From Alphaproteobacteria bacterium (GTDB lineage Bacteria; Pseudomonadota; Alphaproteobacteria; Rickettsiales; SXRF01): a DNA stretch of 64,000 nucleotides. Below are positions 41,340 through 49,910 of the stretch, piece after piece; positions within the stretch are counted from its first letter, which is position 1, and each line of letters begins with the position of its first letter. The translations under genes and the position numbers were made by a program. The stretch spans positions 1-64,000 of the forward strand of contig JANYES010000024.1 of the NCBI GenBank assembly GCA_025362975.1, given 5' to 3'. The notes under the pieces are model-generated. The model was not told the DNA's origin, made no database searches, and saw nothing but the letters and a program-made list of their open reading frames with translations.

Positions 41340-43439
41340 TTACCGCAGCAATTTATTCCAGAAATTATTGCCAAGCGCACCGCGCGATTCCTGGGGCGGT
41401 TCTTCTTGTTGCGCGGGCGCGTTCGGCTGCGACGGGTATTGCGGCGCGTTGGAATTGTTCTGCCACGGCAGGGCCGCAGGGGCGACGTAGCCGGAGCTGA
41501 CAGGAAGGCTGGTGGCCGGTGTGCCGGTGAGGGCGGCGAGCATGAAGTTATGCCAGATTTCGGCGGGCATCATGCCGCCGGTGACTTTTTTCATTGGCGT
41601 GTTGTTGTCGTTGCCGACCCAGACGCCCGTGACTAAGTCCGGGGTATAGCCCATGAACCACGCGTCGCGGTAATCCGAGGTGGTGCCGGTTTTGCCAGCG
41701 GCGGGACGGCCGATATTAGCGGCTTTAGCGGTGCCGTTGGCGATAACGTTCATCAGCATGTCGTTCATTTCGCCGACGATGCCGGTGGCGATGACCTGAC
41801 CTTTATCTGACGGGATGCGTTTGAAGATGACTTCGCCTTTGGCGTTGTCGATTTCGGTGATGCCGTAGGTGTTGACGATGGCTCCGTTGGCGGCCATGTG
41901 TGCGTAAGCGTTGGTGAGTTCTAACAAGGTGACTTCTGTGGAGCCGAGCGCGATGCTCGGGAGTGGTTCGATTTCGCTGTTTATGCCGAGGCGGTGCGCC
42001 ATGGCGACCACGCGGTCAAAGCCGACGCGCTGGGCGACTTGTACGGCGACGGTGTTGACCGAATGGGTGACGGCTTCTTTGAGCGGCACGGTGCCAATGT
42101 ATTTGCCGGTGTAGTTATGCGGGGTCCACCAGCCGCCGACGATTTTGACGCTGACGGGTTGGTCGGTGACCATCATTTGCGGGGTGAGGCCATCCTCTAA
42201 GCCAGCGAGATAAACGAAGAGTTTGAACGATGAGCCGGGCTGGCGTAACGACTGCGTGGCACGATTATACTGGCTTTCGGCATAGGAGCGGCCTCCGATC
42301 ATGGCGCGGATTGCGCCGTCGGGGGACATGGAGACGAGCGAGGCTTGGGTGGCGTTGTGCGGGCTGCCTTCCTTGTCCATGATGTCGTTGACGGCTTTTT
42401 CGGCGAGGGCTTGCCATTCAGGACGCAGCGTGGTGGTGACGACGATGTCTTCTTGCAGGTTGCCTAAATATTCGGGGATCTGGTCTAAAATCCAGTCGGA
42501 GAAGTAGTAGGTGCTCTGCGCGTTGCGCTTGCGTTCGGACATGGTGCGCACGAGGTCTTCGCGGGCGTGCTGGGACTGGCGTTCGGTTAAATATCCGGCA
42601 TCTTGCATGTTGATGAGGACCTGCGTTGCGCGGTCGCGCGAGAGGCGCGGGTTGGAGGTGGGCGCGAAGCGGGAGGGTGCTTTGAGCAGGCCTGCGATGA
42701 TGGCGGATTCCGGGAGGGTGAGTTCGCGCGCGGATTTGTCGAAATAACGGTGGGCGGCGGCGTCGACGCCATAATTGCCAGCGCCGAGATAGACGCGGTT
42801 TAAGTAGATGCTGATGATTTCTTCTTTGGTGAAGTGGTGCTCAAGTTTGAGCGCAAGCAACATTTCTTTCATTTTGCGGGCGAAGGAACGCTCGGGCGTG
42901 AGGAAAACGTTTTTGGCGACCTGCTGGGTGATGGTGGAGCCGCCCTGCACCACGTGGTGGGCGCGGATGTTGGCGACGGTGGCACGTGCAAGGCCGAAAG
43001 GGTCGATGCCGAAATGATGATAGAAATTGCGGTCTTCGGTGGCAACGACGGCGTCGATCAGGGAGGAGGGGAGATCGTGGAAGCGGACGTAATCGCCGTA
43101 GACGTCGCCAGCGCTGCCGATGATTTTTCCGTCTTCGGATTTGATGACGATGCTGGGCGCTTTGGTGAATTTATTGAGGTCCTTGATGCTTGGCAGATCG
43201 TAGGAATAATATGCGACGACCAGCGCGACGGCGACGGCGCACACGAGAGCGAAGCGGATGGCGAAGGTGCGTATGCGGGATTTTTTTCGGCGTTTCGGCT
43301 TGGGTTTATAATTCGGATACGAATTTTCCGTGCGGCGGATGGTGCCGGATTTGGATTCCATTTGCGGTGTGCCGCGCGATTTTTTCTTTTTCTTGCGCGG
43401 GAAAATTTTGCGCAGTTTTTTCTTAAGTTTCTTCAGCAT
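41340..43439 (-). CDS. Penicillin-binding protein 1A (glycosyltransferase/transpeptidase)
   Basis: A 699-residue bifunctional peptidoglycan synthase. A very basic cytoplasmic tail (residues 1-57, runs of Lys/Arg) is followed by one transmembrane helix (about 58-80). Next is a glycosyltransferase domain with ATEDRNFYHHFGID and GGSTITQQVAKN (about 170-181). The transpeptidase domain has SxxK in QPGSSFKL, SVN and KTGTTSDYRDAWF. The C-terminus is a Pro/Gln-rich tail. All catalytic motifs are intact. It is the last gene of the aroK-aroB-CorC-DUF6898 operon, its ATG overlapping the preceding stop (TAATG). The LpoA-like lipoprotein at 24844-26100 is a candidate activator. Confidence 0.95.
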   Translation of the reverse strand: MLKKLKKKLRKIFPRKKKKKSRGTPQMESKSGTIRRTENSYPNYKPKPKRRKKSRIRTFAIRFALVCAVAVALVVAYYSYDLPSIKDLNKFTKAPSIVIKSEDGKIIGSAGDVYGDYVRFHDLPSSLIDAVVATEDRNFYHHFGIDPFGLARATVANIRAHHVVQGGSTITQQVAKNVFLTPERSFARKMKEMLLALKLEHHFTKEEIISIYLNRVYLGAGNYGVDAAAHRYFDKSARELTLPESAIIAGLLKAPSRFAPTSNPRLSRDRATQVLINMQDAGYLTERQSQHAREDLVRTMSERKRNAQSTYYFSDWILDQIPEYLGNLQEDIVVTTTLRPEWQALAEKAVNDIMDKEGSPHNATQASLVSMSPDGAIRAMIGGRSYAESQYNRATQSLRQPGSSFKLFVYLAGLEDGLTPQMMVTDQPVSVKIVGGWWTPHNYTGKYIGTVPLKEAVTHSVNTVAVQVAQRVGFDRVVAMAHRLGINSEIEPLPSIALGSTEVTLLELTNAYAHMAANGAIVNTYGITEIDNAKGEVIFKRIPSDKGQVIATGIVGEMNDMLMNVIANGTAKAANIGRPAAGKTGTTSDYRDAWFMGYTPDLVTGVWVGNDNNTPMKKVTGGMMPAEIWHNFMLAALTGTPATSLPVSSGYVAPAALPWQNNSNAPQYPSQPNAPAQQEEPPQESRGALGNNFWNKLLR

Positions 43440-43630
43440 TATTTTTTATCCCTTTTCAGCACGTAGCGCAGCTTGCGCACGGCAAGGTCGGCGAGTTGTT
43501 TTTGCGGCACGCGCGGCGAACCCATGACGGAGACTTCGCGCATGGTGACGGTGTCGATAGCAGTGATTTTGACGAACGCACCGAGCCTTGTAAATTCCAC
43601 GATGACGCCTTCTTCGTTGTCATCGGTCAT
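43439..43630 (-). CDS. Small DUF6898-like protein
   Basis: A 63-residue cytoplasmic protein with one compact domain (EGVIVEFTRLGAFVKITAID) ending in a basic tail (RKLRYVLKRDKK). It resembles the small alphaproteobacterial DUF6898 family; I rely on memory for that name. It starts in an ATGA overlap with the CorC-like gene and stops at the first base of the PBP1A ATG, so it is firmly embedded in the operon. No function is known to me. Confidence 0.7.
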   Translation of the reverse strand: MTDDNEEGVIVEFTRLGAFVKITAIDTVTMREVSVMGSPRVPQKQLADLAVRKLRYVLKRDKK

Positions 43631-44937
43631 ACTTCCACATCTTCGGGAAGTACGGTATCGGGCAGCTTTTCGATGCGTACGCGGGTGACTTGCGTAGCTT
43701 CCTTGGAGATCACGATGAAGCGGAAGCCGTGCAGGTCGAATTGTTCGGAGACCGAGGGGATGGTTTCGGCCTCGTGGATGAGCAGGCCCGCCACCGTGTT
43801 GGCTTTGTCTTCGGGCAGGTTCCAGTCGAGCTGGCGGTTCATGTCGCGCACGCTCATGGCGCCGTTGACGTAGTAGGCGTTTTCGGCGGCTTTCTGGATG
43901 TCGGTTTCGCCTTCGTCGTGCTCGTCTTCAATGTCGCCGACGATTTCTTCGATAATGTCTTCAAGGGAGACGATGCCTTTCCACGCGCCGTACTCGTCGA
44001 CCACAAAGGCAAAGTGCTGGCGCTTGCTGCGGAAGGCGAGTAGCTGGTCGCGCAGATTCGTGGTTTCGGGGATGAACCAGGGTTTAACGCAGATGCTGAG
44101 AATGGAGTTGGTGGTGAAGGTGGCACCGGTGAGGTCGTTGAATTCGGTCAGGGCTTTGACGAGGTTTTTGACGTGCAGCAGGCCCACGATGTTGTCCGGC
44201 TCGTCGCGCCATAGGGGGATGCGGCTGTGGAGATTGGAAAGCGCGAGTTCGATGAGTTTGGGCGCGGGCATGTCGGCGTCGAGGGTTTCAACCTGCTTGC
44301 GGTGGGTCATGATGCTTTCGATGAAGATGTCTTCGAGGTCCAGGATGCCGCCGAGCATATCGCGGTCCTGCTTCACCATCTTGCCTTCCCTGTGGTGCAA
44401 CTCGATGGCGCCGCGGATAACATCGGAGGCGGAGATGAGCGAGCTGCCGCTGGTTTTGCTGATGCCGAACACTTTAAAAATCAAATTGATAAACACCTGA
44501 ATGCTGCGCGTCACCGGATAAAGCAGCCAGACGAAGAGTTGCAGCGCGGGCGCAAAGCGCAGCGACACGCGCTCGGAATGGTGGATGGCGTAGGTTTTGG
44601 GTAGCACTTCGGTGAATACGACGACCAGAAGGGTCATGACCAGCGTGGTGACGACGAGTTCCTGGCCGTTGCCGAAATATTTGATGGAGAGGGAGGTCGC
44701 CATCACCGATGCTGCGATGTTGACGACGTTGTAGCCCAGCAGCACCGTCGAGATCATCGACTCTTTGTCGCGCTTAAGTTTGCTTACGAGTTTGGCGGGT
44801 TTATTGCCATCCATCACGAGCTGGTAAATGCGCGCGCGGGAGATGGCCGTCATGGCGGTTTCGGCCGCCGAGAAGAACGCCGAAATCAACAGAAACAGGA
44901 AAATCGCAACGCCGTAGAAAATCAGCTCATCGTTCAT
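43627..44937 (-). CDS. CNNM/CorC (HlyC) family membrane protein with CBS domains
   Basis: A 436-residue protein. The N-terminal CNNM transmembrane domain (residues 1-190, beginning FYGVAIFLFLLISAFFSAAE) is followed by a pair of CBS domains (about 205-330). A C-terminal CorC_HlyC domain (about 345-430) contains TVAGLLIHEAETIPSVSE. Members take part in magnesium or cobalt efflux or sodium-coupled metal transport in the inner membrane. The FAFVVDEYGAWKGIVSLEDIIEEIVGDI region is intact. It lies 15 bases downstream of aroB and overlaps the next small gene by four bases. Confidence 0.92.
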   Translation of the reverse strand: MNDELIFYGVAIFLFLLISAFFSAAETAMTAISRARIYQLVMDGNKPAKLVSKLKRDKESMISTVLLGYNVVNIAASVMATSLSIKYFGNGQELVVTTLVMTLLVVVFTEVLPKTYAIHHSERVSLRFAPALQLFVWLLYPVTRSIQVFINLIFKVFGISKTSGSSLISASDVIRGAIELHHREGKMVKQDRDMLGGILDLEDIFIESIMTHRKQVETLDADMPAPKLIELALSNLHSRIPLWRDEPDNIVGLLHVKNLVKALTEFNDLTGATFTTNSILSICVKPWFIPETTNLRDQLLAFRSKRQHFAFVVDEYGAWKGIVSLEDIIEEIVGDIEDEHDEGETDIQKAAENAYYVNGAMSVRDMNRQLDWNLPEDKANTVAGLLIHEAETIPSVSEQFDLHGFRFIVISKEATQVTRVRIEKLPDTVLPEDVEV

Positions 44938-44952
44938 AGGAGGCGCACTATA

Positions 44953-46059
44953 TTACGCGGCCACGGCCTGCGCAAGGATATCTCGGAGTAAATCTGGATT
45001 AACTTCTTGCGTAATAAACGCTTTTCCGATGCCGCGGGCGAGGATGAAGGTGAGCTTGCCGTTGGCAACTTTTTTATCGCGGGTGAAATGTTCTATTAAG
45101 CGTTCGATATCCCAATCTTTTTTAACTGAAAGCGGGGAAGAGGGGAGGCCGGTTTTTTCGTAGTGGGACAGGACTGAGTCGAGGTCGTGCTGGGGGCACA
45201 GGCCCATGCGGACCGAGGTTTTGAAGGCCATGACCATGCCGATGGCAACCGCTTCGCCATGAAGCAGTGTGTCGGAAAAACCGGTTTCTGCTTCGAGGGC
45301 ATGGGCGAAGGTGTGTCCGAAATTTAGAAGTGCGCGGATGTTTTGTTCTTTTTCGTCGGCAGCGACGATGGCGGCTTTGGCAGCACAGGATTTGACGATG
45401 GCGTGGGACATGAGTTTTAAGTCGCCAGCGAGTAGGGCGGGGCCGTTTTTGTCGAGCCAGTGGAAAAATTCGGGGTCGTTGATGAAGCCGTATTTGACCA
45501 TCTCGGCGTAACCGGCCAGTAACTCGCGCTTATCCAAGGTAGCAAGCGTGGTGACGTCGGCGAGGACCATCAGGGGCTGGTAGAAGCTGCCGATAAGGTT
45601 TTTGCCGAATTTGGAATTGATGCCGGTTTTACCGCCGACGGAGCTGTCGACTTGCGAGAGCAAGGTGGTGGGGATTTGGATGAAGGGGATGCCGCGTAAG
45701 AGCACGCTCGCGGCGAAGCCCGTTAGATCGCCGATGACGCCGCCCCCGAGGGCAATCAACGTGGTGGCGCGGTCCGGTTTTTGTTCGAGGATGGTTTCCA
45801 TGAGGCTGGAAAACGCGTCTAGGCTTTTGGTACCTTCGCCGGGCTGGACGATGACGGAGCGGCAGCGGATCTGCTTGTCTTCAAGAGCGTTGGTGAGGCG
45901 GTGGAGGTAGAAGCGCGCCACGGTGGAGTCGCTGACAATAATGACTTTGCCGCCGGGGACGAGCGCGGCGATGCGCTCGCCGCAGGTGGCGAGGAGGCGT
46001 TCGCCGACATGGATGTCGTAGGCGCGGTCGCCGAGTTCGACGCGTAGGGTTTCGCTCAT
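44953..46059 (-). CDS. aroB: 3-dehydroquinate synthase
   Basis: A 368-residue NAD- and metal-dependent enzyme converting DAHP to 3-dehydroquinate, step two of the shikimate pathway. Signature stretches are LIALGGGVIGDLTGFAAS (NAD site), IPTTLLSQVDSSVGGKTGIN and the zinc ligands in AEMVKYGFI, LNFGHTFAHALE and LHGEAVAIGMV. Length is normal. Its ATG overlaps the stop of aroK by four bases, the classical aroK-aroB order. Confidence 0.97.
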   Translation of the reverse strand: MSETLRVELGDRAYDIHVGERLLATCGERIAALVPGGKVIIVSDSTVARFYLHRLTNALEDKQIRCRSVIVQPGEGTKSLDAFSSLMETILEQKPDRATTLIALGGGVIGDLTGFAASVLLRGIPFIQIPTTLLSQVDSSVGGKTGINSKFGKNLIGSFYQPLMVLADVTTLATLDKRELLAGYAEMVKYGFINDPEFFHWLDKNGPALLAGDLKLMSHAIVKSCAAKAAIVAADEKEQNIRALLNFGHTFAHALEAETGFSDTLLHGEAVAIGMVMAFKTSVRMGLCPQHDLDSVLSHYEKTGLPSSPLSVKKDWDIERLIEHFTRDKKVANGKLTFILARGIGKAFITQEVNPDLLRDILAQAVAA

Positions 46060-46604
46060 TGGGCGGTGGCCTTTAACTTGGAAAGCTCGCCAATGATGCT
46101 GTCGACGACGGTTTCGTGTAGGCCAGCATTGCTGTCGATGGTGATGTCGGCTTGCGCGTAGATGGGGTAGCGCTCTTCCATCAGGCGGGTGAGGATGACG
46201 CCTTTGTCGCCGGTTTTAAGCAGCGGGCGGGTGTCGCGGCGTGAGACGCGTTCGAGCAGGATGTCGAGGTCGGCTTTGAGCCAGATGGAAATGCCTTTGG
46301 CCTGAATCGCTTCGCGGATGGCGGGTTGGATGAAGGCACCGCCGCCGGTGGCGAGCACGCAAGGCGGGCCGCTGAGAAGGCGGAGCAGCACGCGCTGCTC
46401 GAGATCGCGGAAAATGGCTTCGCCGTAGGTTTCGAAAATATCGGCGATGGAGCAACCGGCGGCTTCGACGATTTCATTGTCGGAGTCGATGAATTGCAGA
46501 TCGAGCGTAGTGGCGAGGCGCCGTCCGATAGTGGATTTGCCAGCGCCCATGAGGCCGACCAATACGATCGGTTTTGAGATGGTTATGTGTGGGCCGCTCG
46601 TCAT
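46056..46604 (-). CDS. aroK: Shikimate kinase
   Basis: A 182-residue P-loop kinase phosphorylating shikimate. Walker A is LVGLMGAGKSTIGRRLA (residues 15-31), the substrate-binding DSDNEIVEAAG follows at about 41-51, then LATGGGAF near residue 87 and the lid region RDTRPLL. It is the first gene of the - strand operon with aroB, the CorC-like gene, the DUF6898-like gene and PBP1A. An N-terminal extension of about 13 residues precedes the core. Confidence 0.96.
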   Translation of the reverse strand: MTSGPHITISKPIVLVGLMGAGKSTIGRRLATTLDLQFIDSDNEIVEAAGCSIADIFETYGEAIFRDLEQRVLLRLLSGPPCVLATGGGAFIQPAIREAIQAKGISIWLKADLDILLERVSRRDTRPLLKTGDKGVILTRLMEERYPIYAQADITIDSNAGLHETVVDSIIGELSKLKATAQ

Positions 46605-46610
46605 TGGGTG

Positions 46611-46638
46611 TTGTCGTTGTCGTTGCTTATGTTATATT
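46611..46638 (+). promoter_or_regulatory. Possible promoter of the small gene and xerD
   Basis: TTGTCG at 46611-46616 and TATATT at 46633-46638 with a 16-base spacer, in the 63-base gap between aroK and the small + strand gene. The match is moderate only. Confidence 0.35.
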
Positions 46639-46667
46639 TCGTTCGAAGATACAAAACTTAAAGGAAA

Positions 46668-46847
46668 ATGCAAAGAATGCAACATAAGCGCGTTATTTCA
46701 CCATTTGGATTCATTAAACTGGCTCTGGGCCTTGCTTTGGTGGTGGGAATCGCCTCGCTGATGACGGCCAATATCCCGGCCCCGCAACACCCGATTGAGA
46801 AAGAGCTGGATGCCAAGGCGTTCCTCGAGCAGCCTGCCAAGCAGTAA
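46668..46847 (+). CDS. Small single-helix membrane protein overlapping xerD
   Basis: A 59-residue product (56 if the ATG at 46677 is used). It has a basic N-terminus (MQRMQHKRVISPFGF), one transmembrane helix (LALGLALVVGIASLM) and a short Pro/Glu/Lys-rich periplasmic tail ending in AKQ. AAGGA at 46661-46665 supports translation from either ATG. Its 3' end overlaps the xerD start by 38 bases in another frame, so xerD translation may depend on it. No family recognised. Inner-membrane location with the tail outside is predicted. Confidence 0.6.
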   Translation: MQRMQHKRVISPFGFIKLALGLALVVGIASLMTANIPAPQHPIEKELDAKAFLEQPAKQ

Positions 46848-47778
46848 TTCCGAAATCGAGCCATTTATTGAAATGATGGTGGCCGAGCGCGGGGCTTCGG
46901 CCAATACGGTCGACGCGTATCAGCGGGATCTTGTTGATTTTATTGCCTTCCTGAAGAAAAAATCGCTGACGCTGGAAACGGTGGCGCGTGGCGATATTGA
47001 AGCGTTCATGAGCCATTTGAGCAAGGCCGGGATTGCACCGAGGACCGCGGCGCGCAAGCTTTCTGCGATTCGCCAGCTGTTCCAGTTTATGTTTAATGAG
47101 AAGCAGCGCGGTGATAATCCATCGGCGACGCTGGAAACGCCCCGCATGGGGAAATATTTGCCTAAGACGTTGAGCATCGAACATGTCGAGGCGTTGCTGA
47201 ATGTGGCGCGGGATGATGATTCGCCGAAGGGGGTGCGGTTGCAGGCGATGATGGAATTGTTGTACGGCGCGGGCTTGCGGGTGTCAGAGCTGGTGGGGCT
47301 GAAATTATCGGCGTTGCAGGTGAAGCAGGGTAAAATTGTCGATGCAGATTTTCTGGTAATTCACGGCAAGGGGAACAAGGAACGGCTGGTGCCGCTGCAC
47401 GGCAAGGCACAAAAGGCGCTCACGAAATATATCGGCGTGCGCGAAGTTTTTTTGACGGAGAAAAAACCGTCGGCGTTTTTATTTCCGTATCACCGCGCAG
47501 AAGGGTTTGTGACGCGGCAGCAATTCGGGGTGCTGCTCAAGGAGCTGGCGGTGAAGGCGAAGATCGATCCAGAATTCTTATCGCCGCATACGCTTCGGCA
47601 TTCGTTTGCCACGCATTTGCTCGAAGGTGGGGCGGATTTGCGCGTGATTCAGGAATTGCTGGGGCATTCTGATATTTCAACGACGCAGATCTATACGCAT
47701 GTGGCGGGCGAGCGGCTGAAGAAGCTGGTGCAGGAGAATCATCCGTTAGCGCGCAGTGAGGCGCAGGAAGACGCCTAG
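46810..47778 (+). CDS. xerD: Site-specific tyrosine recombinase XerD
   Basis: A 322-residue tyrosine recombinase that, with XerC, resolves chromosome dimers at dif. It has an N-terminal SAM-like DNA-binding domain (residues about 20-105). The catalytic domain carries Arg in GLRVSELVGL (about 157), Lys in GKGNKERLVPL, HTLRHSFATHLLEGGADLR (about 259-277), His in LGHSDISTT and the nucleophile Tyr in QIYTHV (about 295). All six key residues are present. The ATG at 46810 lies within the small upstream gene. It is chosen as giving a normal N-terminus, although no strong ribosome binding site is visible. Divergence from aroK is usual in this group. Confidence 0.93.
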   Translation: MPRRSSSSLPSSNSEIEPFIEMMVAERGASANTVDAYQRDLVDFIAFLKKKSLTLETVARGDIEAFMSHLSKAGIAPRTAARKLSAIRQLFQFMFNEKQRGDNPSATLETPRMGKYLPKTLSIEHVEALLNVARDDDSPKGVRLQAMMELLYGAGLRVSELVGLKLSALQVKQGKIVDADFLVIHGKGNKERLVPLHGKAQKALTKYIGVREVFLTEKKPSAFLFPYHRAEGFVTRQQFGVLLKELAVKAKIDPEFLSPHTLRHSFATHLLEGGADLRVIQELLGHSDISTTQIYTHVAGERLKKLVQENHPLARSEAQEDA

Positions 47779-48639
47779 CATCATCGGCAGTAAGGCCCAG
47801 CCGATTTCGCTGATAGCGACGAAGAGAATCACCGGAGCAGAGAAGTGTAGCAGGGCGAGGCTGACGCCGAGGGCAGCGTTGTTGAAGCTGGAGCTGGTGG
47901 TGTAGGTGATGCGTTCTTCGCGCGGGCGTTTGGGGAATAAATAGTAGCCGAAGGCGATGTAGGTGGCGAAGCAGCAGAGCGCTACGAGTAGTGCTGAGAT
48001 GAGGCCTTCACCGCTTAGGATGACGTCTCGCTGTTTGGCGATGGCCATGGCGATTACGAAGGCGACAAGTAGCACGGACCAGATTTTATTTTGTGAATAG
48101 ATGTAGGCGGCGCTGCGGTGATGGCGGCGGGTGATGGCGTAGATCGACATCGGTAGGAAGACGCACCAGACCATAGTCATGAAAAGCGCGGCCGGGGAGG
48201 GCGTGGCTTCGATGCCGCCGAGCATGGCGAATTGGAGCGGGATTAGAAAGGGCGTGAGGAGCTGGCTCACGATGACGATGGCAAAAGCAGGCGCGATGGC
48301 GCCGCCGAAGATGGAGGCGAAGGCGGGGCTGGAGACGGCGGCGGGCAGCGTCGATAGCAAAAAGACGCCAGCGGCGTATTGAGGGGCGAGCTGGCGGGCG
48401 ATGAACCAGAGAAGGCCGGGCAGGAGGCAATAGCGCAGTACATAAAACAGCAAAATATTTTTCCAGCGCAGCGAGGCGAAACCGCCGTCGCGCAGGCGGT
48501 AGCAGGAGATGAACATCAGCATGGCGAGCGCGATGACGACGGCGAAGTTGGGAATGGCGCCAAATGCGGGAATAGCGAGGCCCGCGCCGCAGGAAAGCAG
48601 CAGGACAATGCCGAAATGGGTTTCGATAAATTTTTTAAT
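47746..48639 (-). CDS. Bile-acid:sodium symporter-like (BASS) membrane protein with no standard start codon
   Basis: A polytopic protein with about nine hydrophobic helices, including LPAAVSSPAFASIFGG and TYTTSSSFNNAALGVSLALL, which fit the BASS superfamily of sodium-coupled organic-anion transporters; the substrate is unknown. The first ATG in frame (48522) would drop the first one or two helices. Upstream the frame continues with good coding sequence, KKFIETHFGIVLLLSCGAGL, back to an in-frame TAG at 48646-48648. The only fitting initiator before KKFIE is an ATT at 48637-48639, which would give 297 residues, the family length. No clear ribosome binding site precedes it. Either ATT is used, as in infC, or the start codon has mutated. 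The stop overlaps the convergent xerD by 33 bases. Confidence 0.72.
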   Translation of the reverse strand: MKKFIETHFGIVLLLSCGAGLAIPAFGAIPNFAVVIALAMLMFISCYRLRDGGFASLRWKNILLFYVLRYCLLPGLLWFIARQLAPQYAAGVFLLSTLPAAVSSPAFASIFGGAIAPAFAIVIVSQLLTPFLIPLQFAMLGGIEATPSPAALFMTMVWCVFLPMSIYAITRRHHRSAAYIYSQNKIWSVLLVAFVIAMAIAKQRDVILSGEGLISALLVALCCFATYIAFGYYLFPKRPREERITYTTSSSFNNAALGVSLALLHFSAPVILFVAISEIGWALLPMMLGVFLRLTAR

Positions 48640-48730
48640 ATCAAACTATTGGGTTGGCTGCGTCATTGCTATTACTTGTCGTTAAGAAATTTTGTGGTAA
48701 ACTATACAGTATCTTACACAGAGGTTGAAC

Positions 48731-49312
48731 ATGAAAGACTTTCCAGATGTGATCGTTGTTCCAGCGGGCCGCTCGCCGAGCTATTTAAACGGTGAGGCGC
48801 TGACCGGCGCGCTGGTGGGTGATGTGCTGAGCGATAATATCGTAGGCACGCTGGCGGGCGGGGCGATTGGCGGCATGATCGGCAAGGAACGGATGCAGCA
48901 TGAATCGGAGCACGGGCGCGAAGTGCATAAGCCGGGGTCGCTGGGCGGGAAGCTGGCGTTTAACGGGATTGTCGGCGGGGTGGTTGCGGGGTTGTTCGCG
49001 GCGGCGCTGGCGATGTCGGGCATGGTGCTGATTGCGGCGGGAATTGTCGCGGGCGGGGCGGCGATTGGTAGTGCGATCGGGTATGTGTCGCATCAGGGTA
49101 AGGTGAAGGATTACGACGCGGCGAAATCGTATTTCGAACGTCACGGCGGGCATTATGAAGGGCGCGAGCGCGAAGCCCAGAAATCGCAGAGCAAGCCGTA
49201 TCAGGTGACGCCCGAGGAATACGCGCTGTTGCAGCAGAAGCTGGCGGCGGCGAAGCAACCGCATCCGCAGGGTGTGGAAGCAGCGCAAGGGATGGCGGTT
49301 GCGGCGCGGTAG
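48731..49312 (+). CDS. Glycine-zipper membrane protein, function unknown
   Basis: A 193-residue protein without a signal peptide. Residues about 28-50 (GALVGDVLSDNIVGTLAGGA) and 76-125 form Gly/Ala-rich hydrophobic stretches with GxxxG spacing typical of glycine-zipper domains. The C-terminal 70 residues are polar (YFERHGGHYEGREREAQKSQ) and probably cytoplasmic or extended. AGAGG lies just before the ATG at 48731. It stands alone, flanked by a divergent transporter and a strong terminator. Glycine-zipper proteins insert in membranes, but no specific role can be given. Confidence 0.65.
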   Translation: MKDFPDVIVVPAGRSPSYLNGEALTGALVGDVLSDNIVGTLAGGAIGGMIGKERMQHESEHGREVHKPGSLGGKLAFNGIVGGVVAGLFAAALAMSGMVLIAAGIVAGGAAIGSAIGYVSHQGKVKDYDAAKSYFERHGGHYEGREREAQKSQSKPYQVTPEEYALLQQKLAAAKQPHPQGVEAAQGMAVAAR

Positions 49313-49328
49313 TTTGCAGCATTGTTCA

Positions 49329-49370
49329 GCTTGTAAAAAAGGCAGCCCGGGAGCTGCCTTTTTTACAAGC
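49329..49370 (+). terminator. Strong bidirectional terminator
   Basis: A perfect 18-bp stem (49329-49346 and 49353-49370) with a CCGGGA loop; the GC core GGCAGC/GCTGCC is flanked by six A on one side and six T on the other, so it can stop transcription from both directions. It follows the glycine-zipper gene by 17 bases and precedes the convergent VPLPA-CTERM remnant. Confidence 0.95.
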
Positions 49371-49379
49371 GAAAGGCGG

Positions 49380-49910
49380 TTATGCCAAAGCGACGCGGCG
49401 GCGGGCCATGTAGCCCATGCCCAGAAGGGCGAGCACGAAGACAGGCCAGCTTGCCGGAAGCGGCACGGCGGATAACGGCGTAACGGGGTGGAAGCTGGAA
49501 ATATTGGTGGGGCGGAAGATACCCGCCTGTCCACTGCTGTTGCGGCTCAGGACATCTGCGGAGAAGAAATTGGTGTGGCTACCTGCGGGGGAATAGACCA
49601 CGTAGGAATCGATAACCGGGCCGCCGGGGGAGTGGCTGTTATCGCCGGGGGTGCCGAAATCGCGGATGTTGTAGAAGGCGTCAAGACCGACTTGGGTGGT
49701 GGCGCTTGACGCGCGCGGGGCAGTCAACTCGTCGTAGGTGCCGAAATCAAGGATGCCGCCGCCGATATAAGCCGGGTTATAATTCCATTAGATCTGCGCG
49801 CCACCCACCGGGATGCCGGTGACGCTGTTGGCGGTTAAACCCAGCTGTGTCGGGGCGACGATGGCAACGTCGCGGTCGAATGTGATAGTGGAACAACTGT
49901 AATATAAAGA
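49380..49910 (-). pseudogene. Decayed VPLPA-CTERM (PEP-CTERM type) surface protein gene
   Basis: The open part (49380-49727 and upstream) encodes a Ser/Gly/Asn-rich extracellular-style segment. It ends in the textbook sorting signal: VPLPASWPVFVLALLGMG, then YMARRR, the VPLPA-CTERM motif recognised by exosortases. Upstream the same frame continues with plausible protein (TQLGLTANSVTGIPVGGAQI), interrupted by a TAA at 49788-49790 that may come from CAA, then WNYNPAYIGGGILDFGTYDE. Further upstream the coding look ends at about 49890 beside the stop of the AIM24-family gene. No start codon, signal peptide or ribosome binding site remains. Thus the gene has lost its 5' end and gained a nonsense codon. 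No exosortase gene is in the window. Confidence 0.75.
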
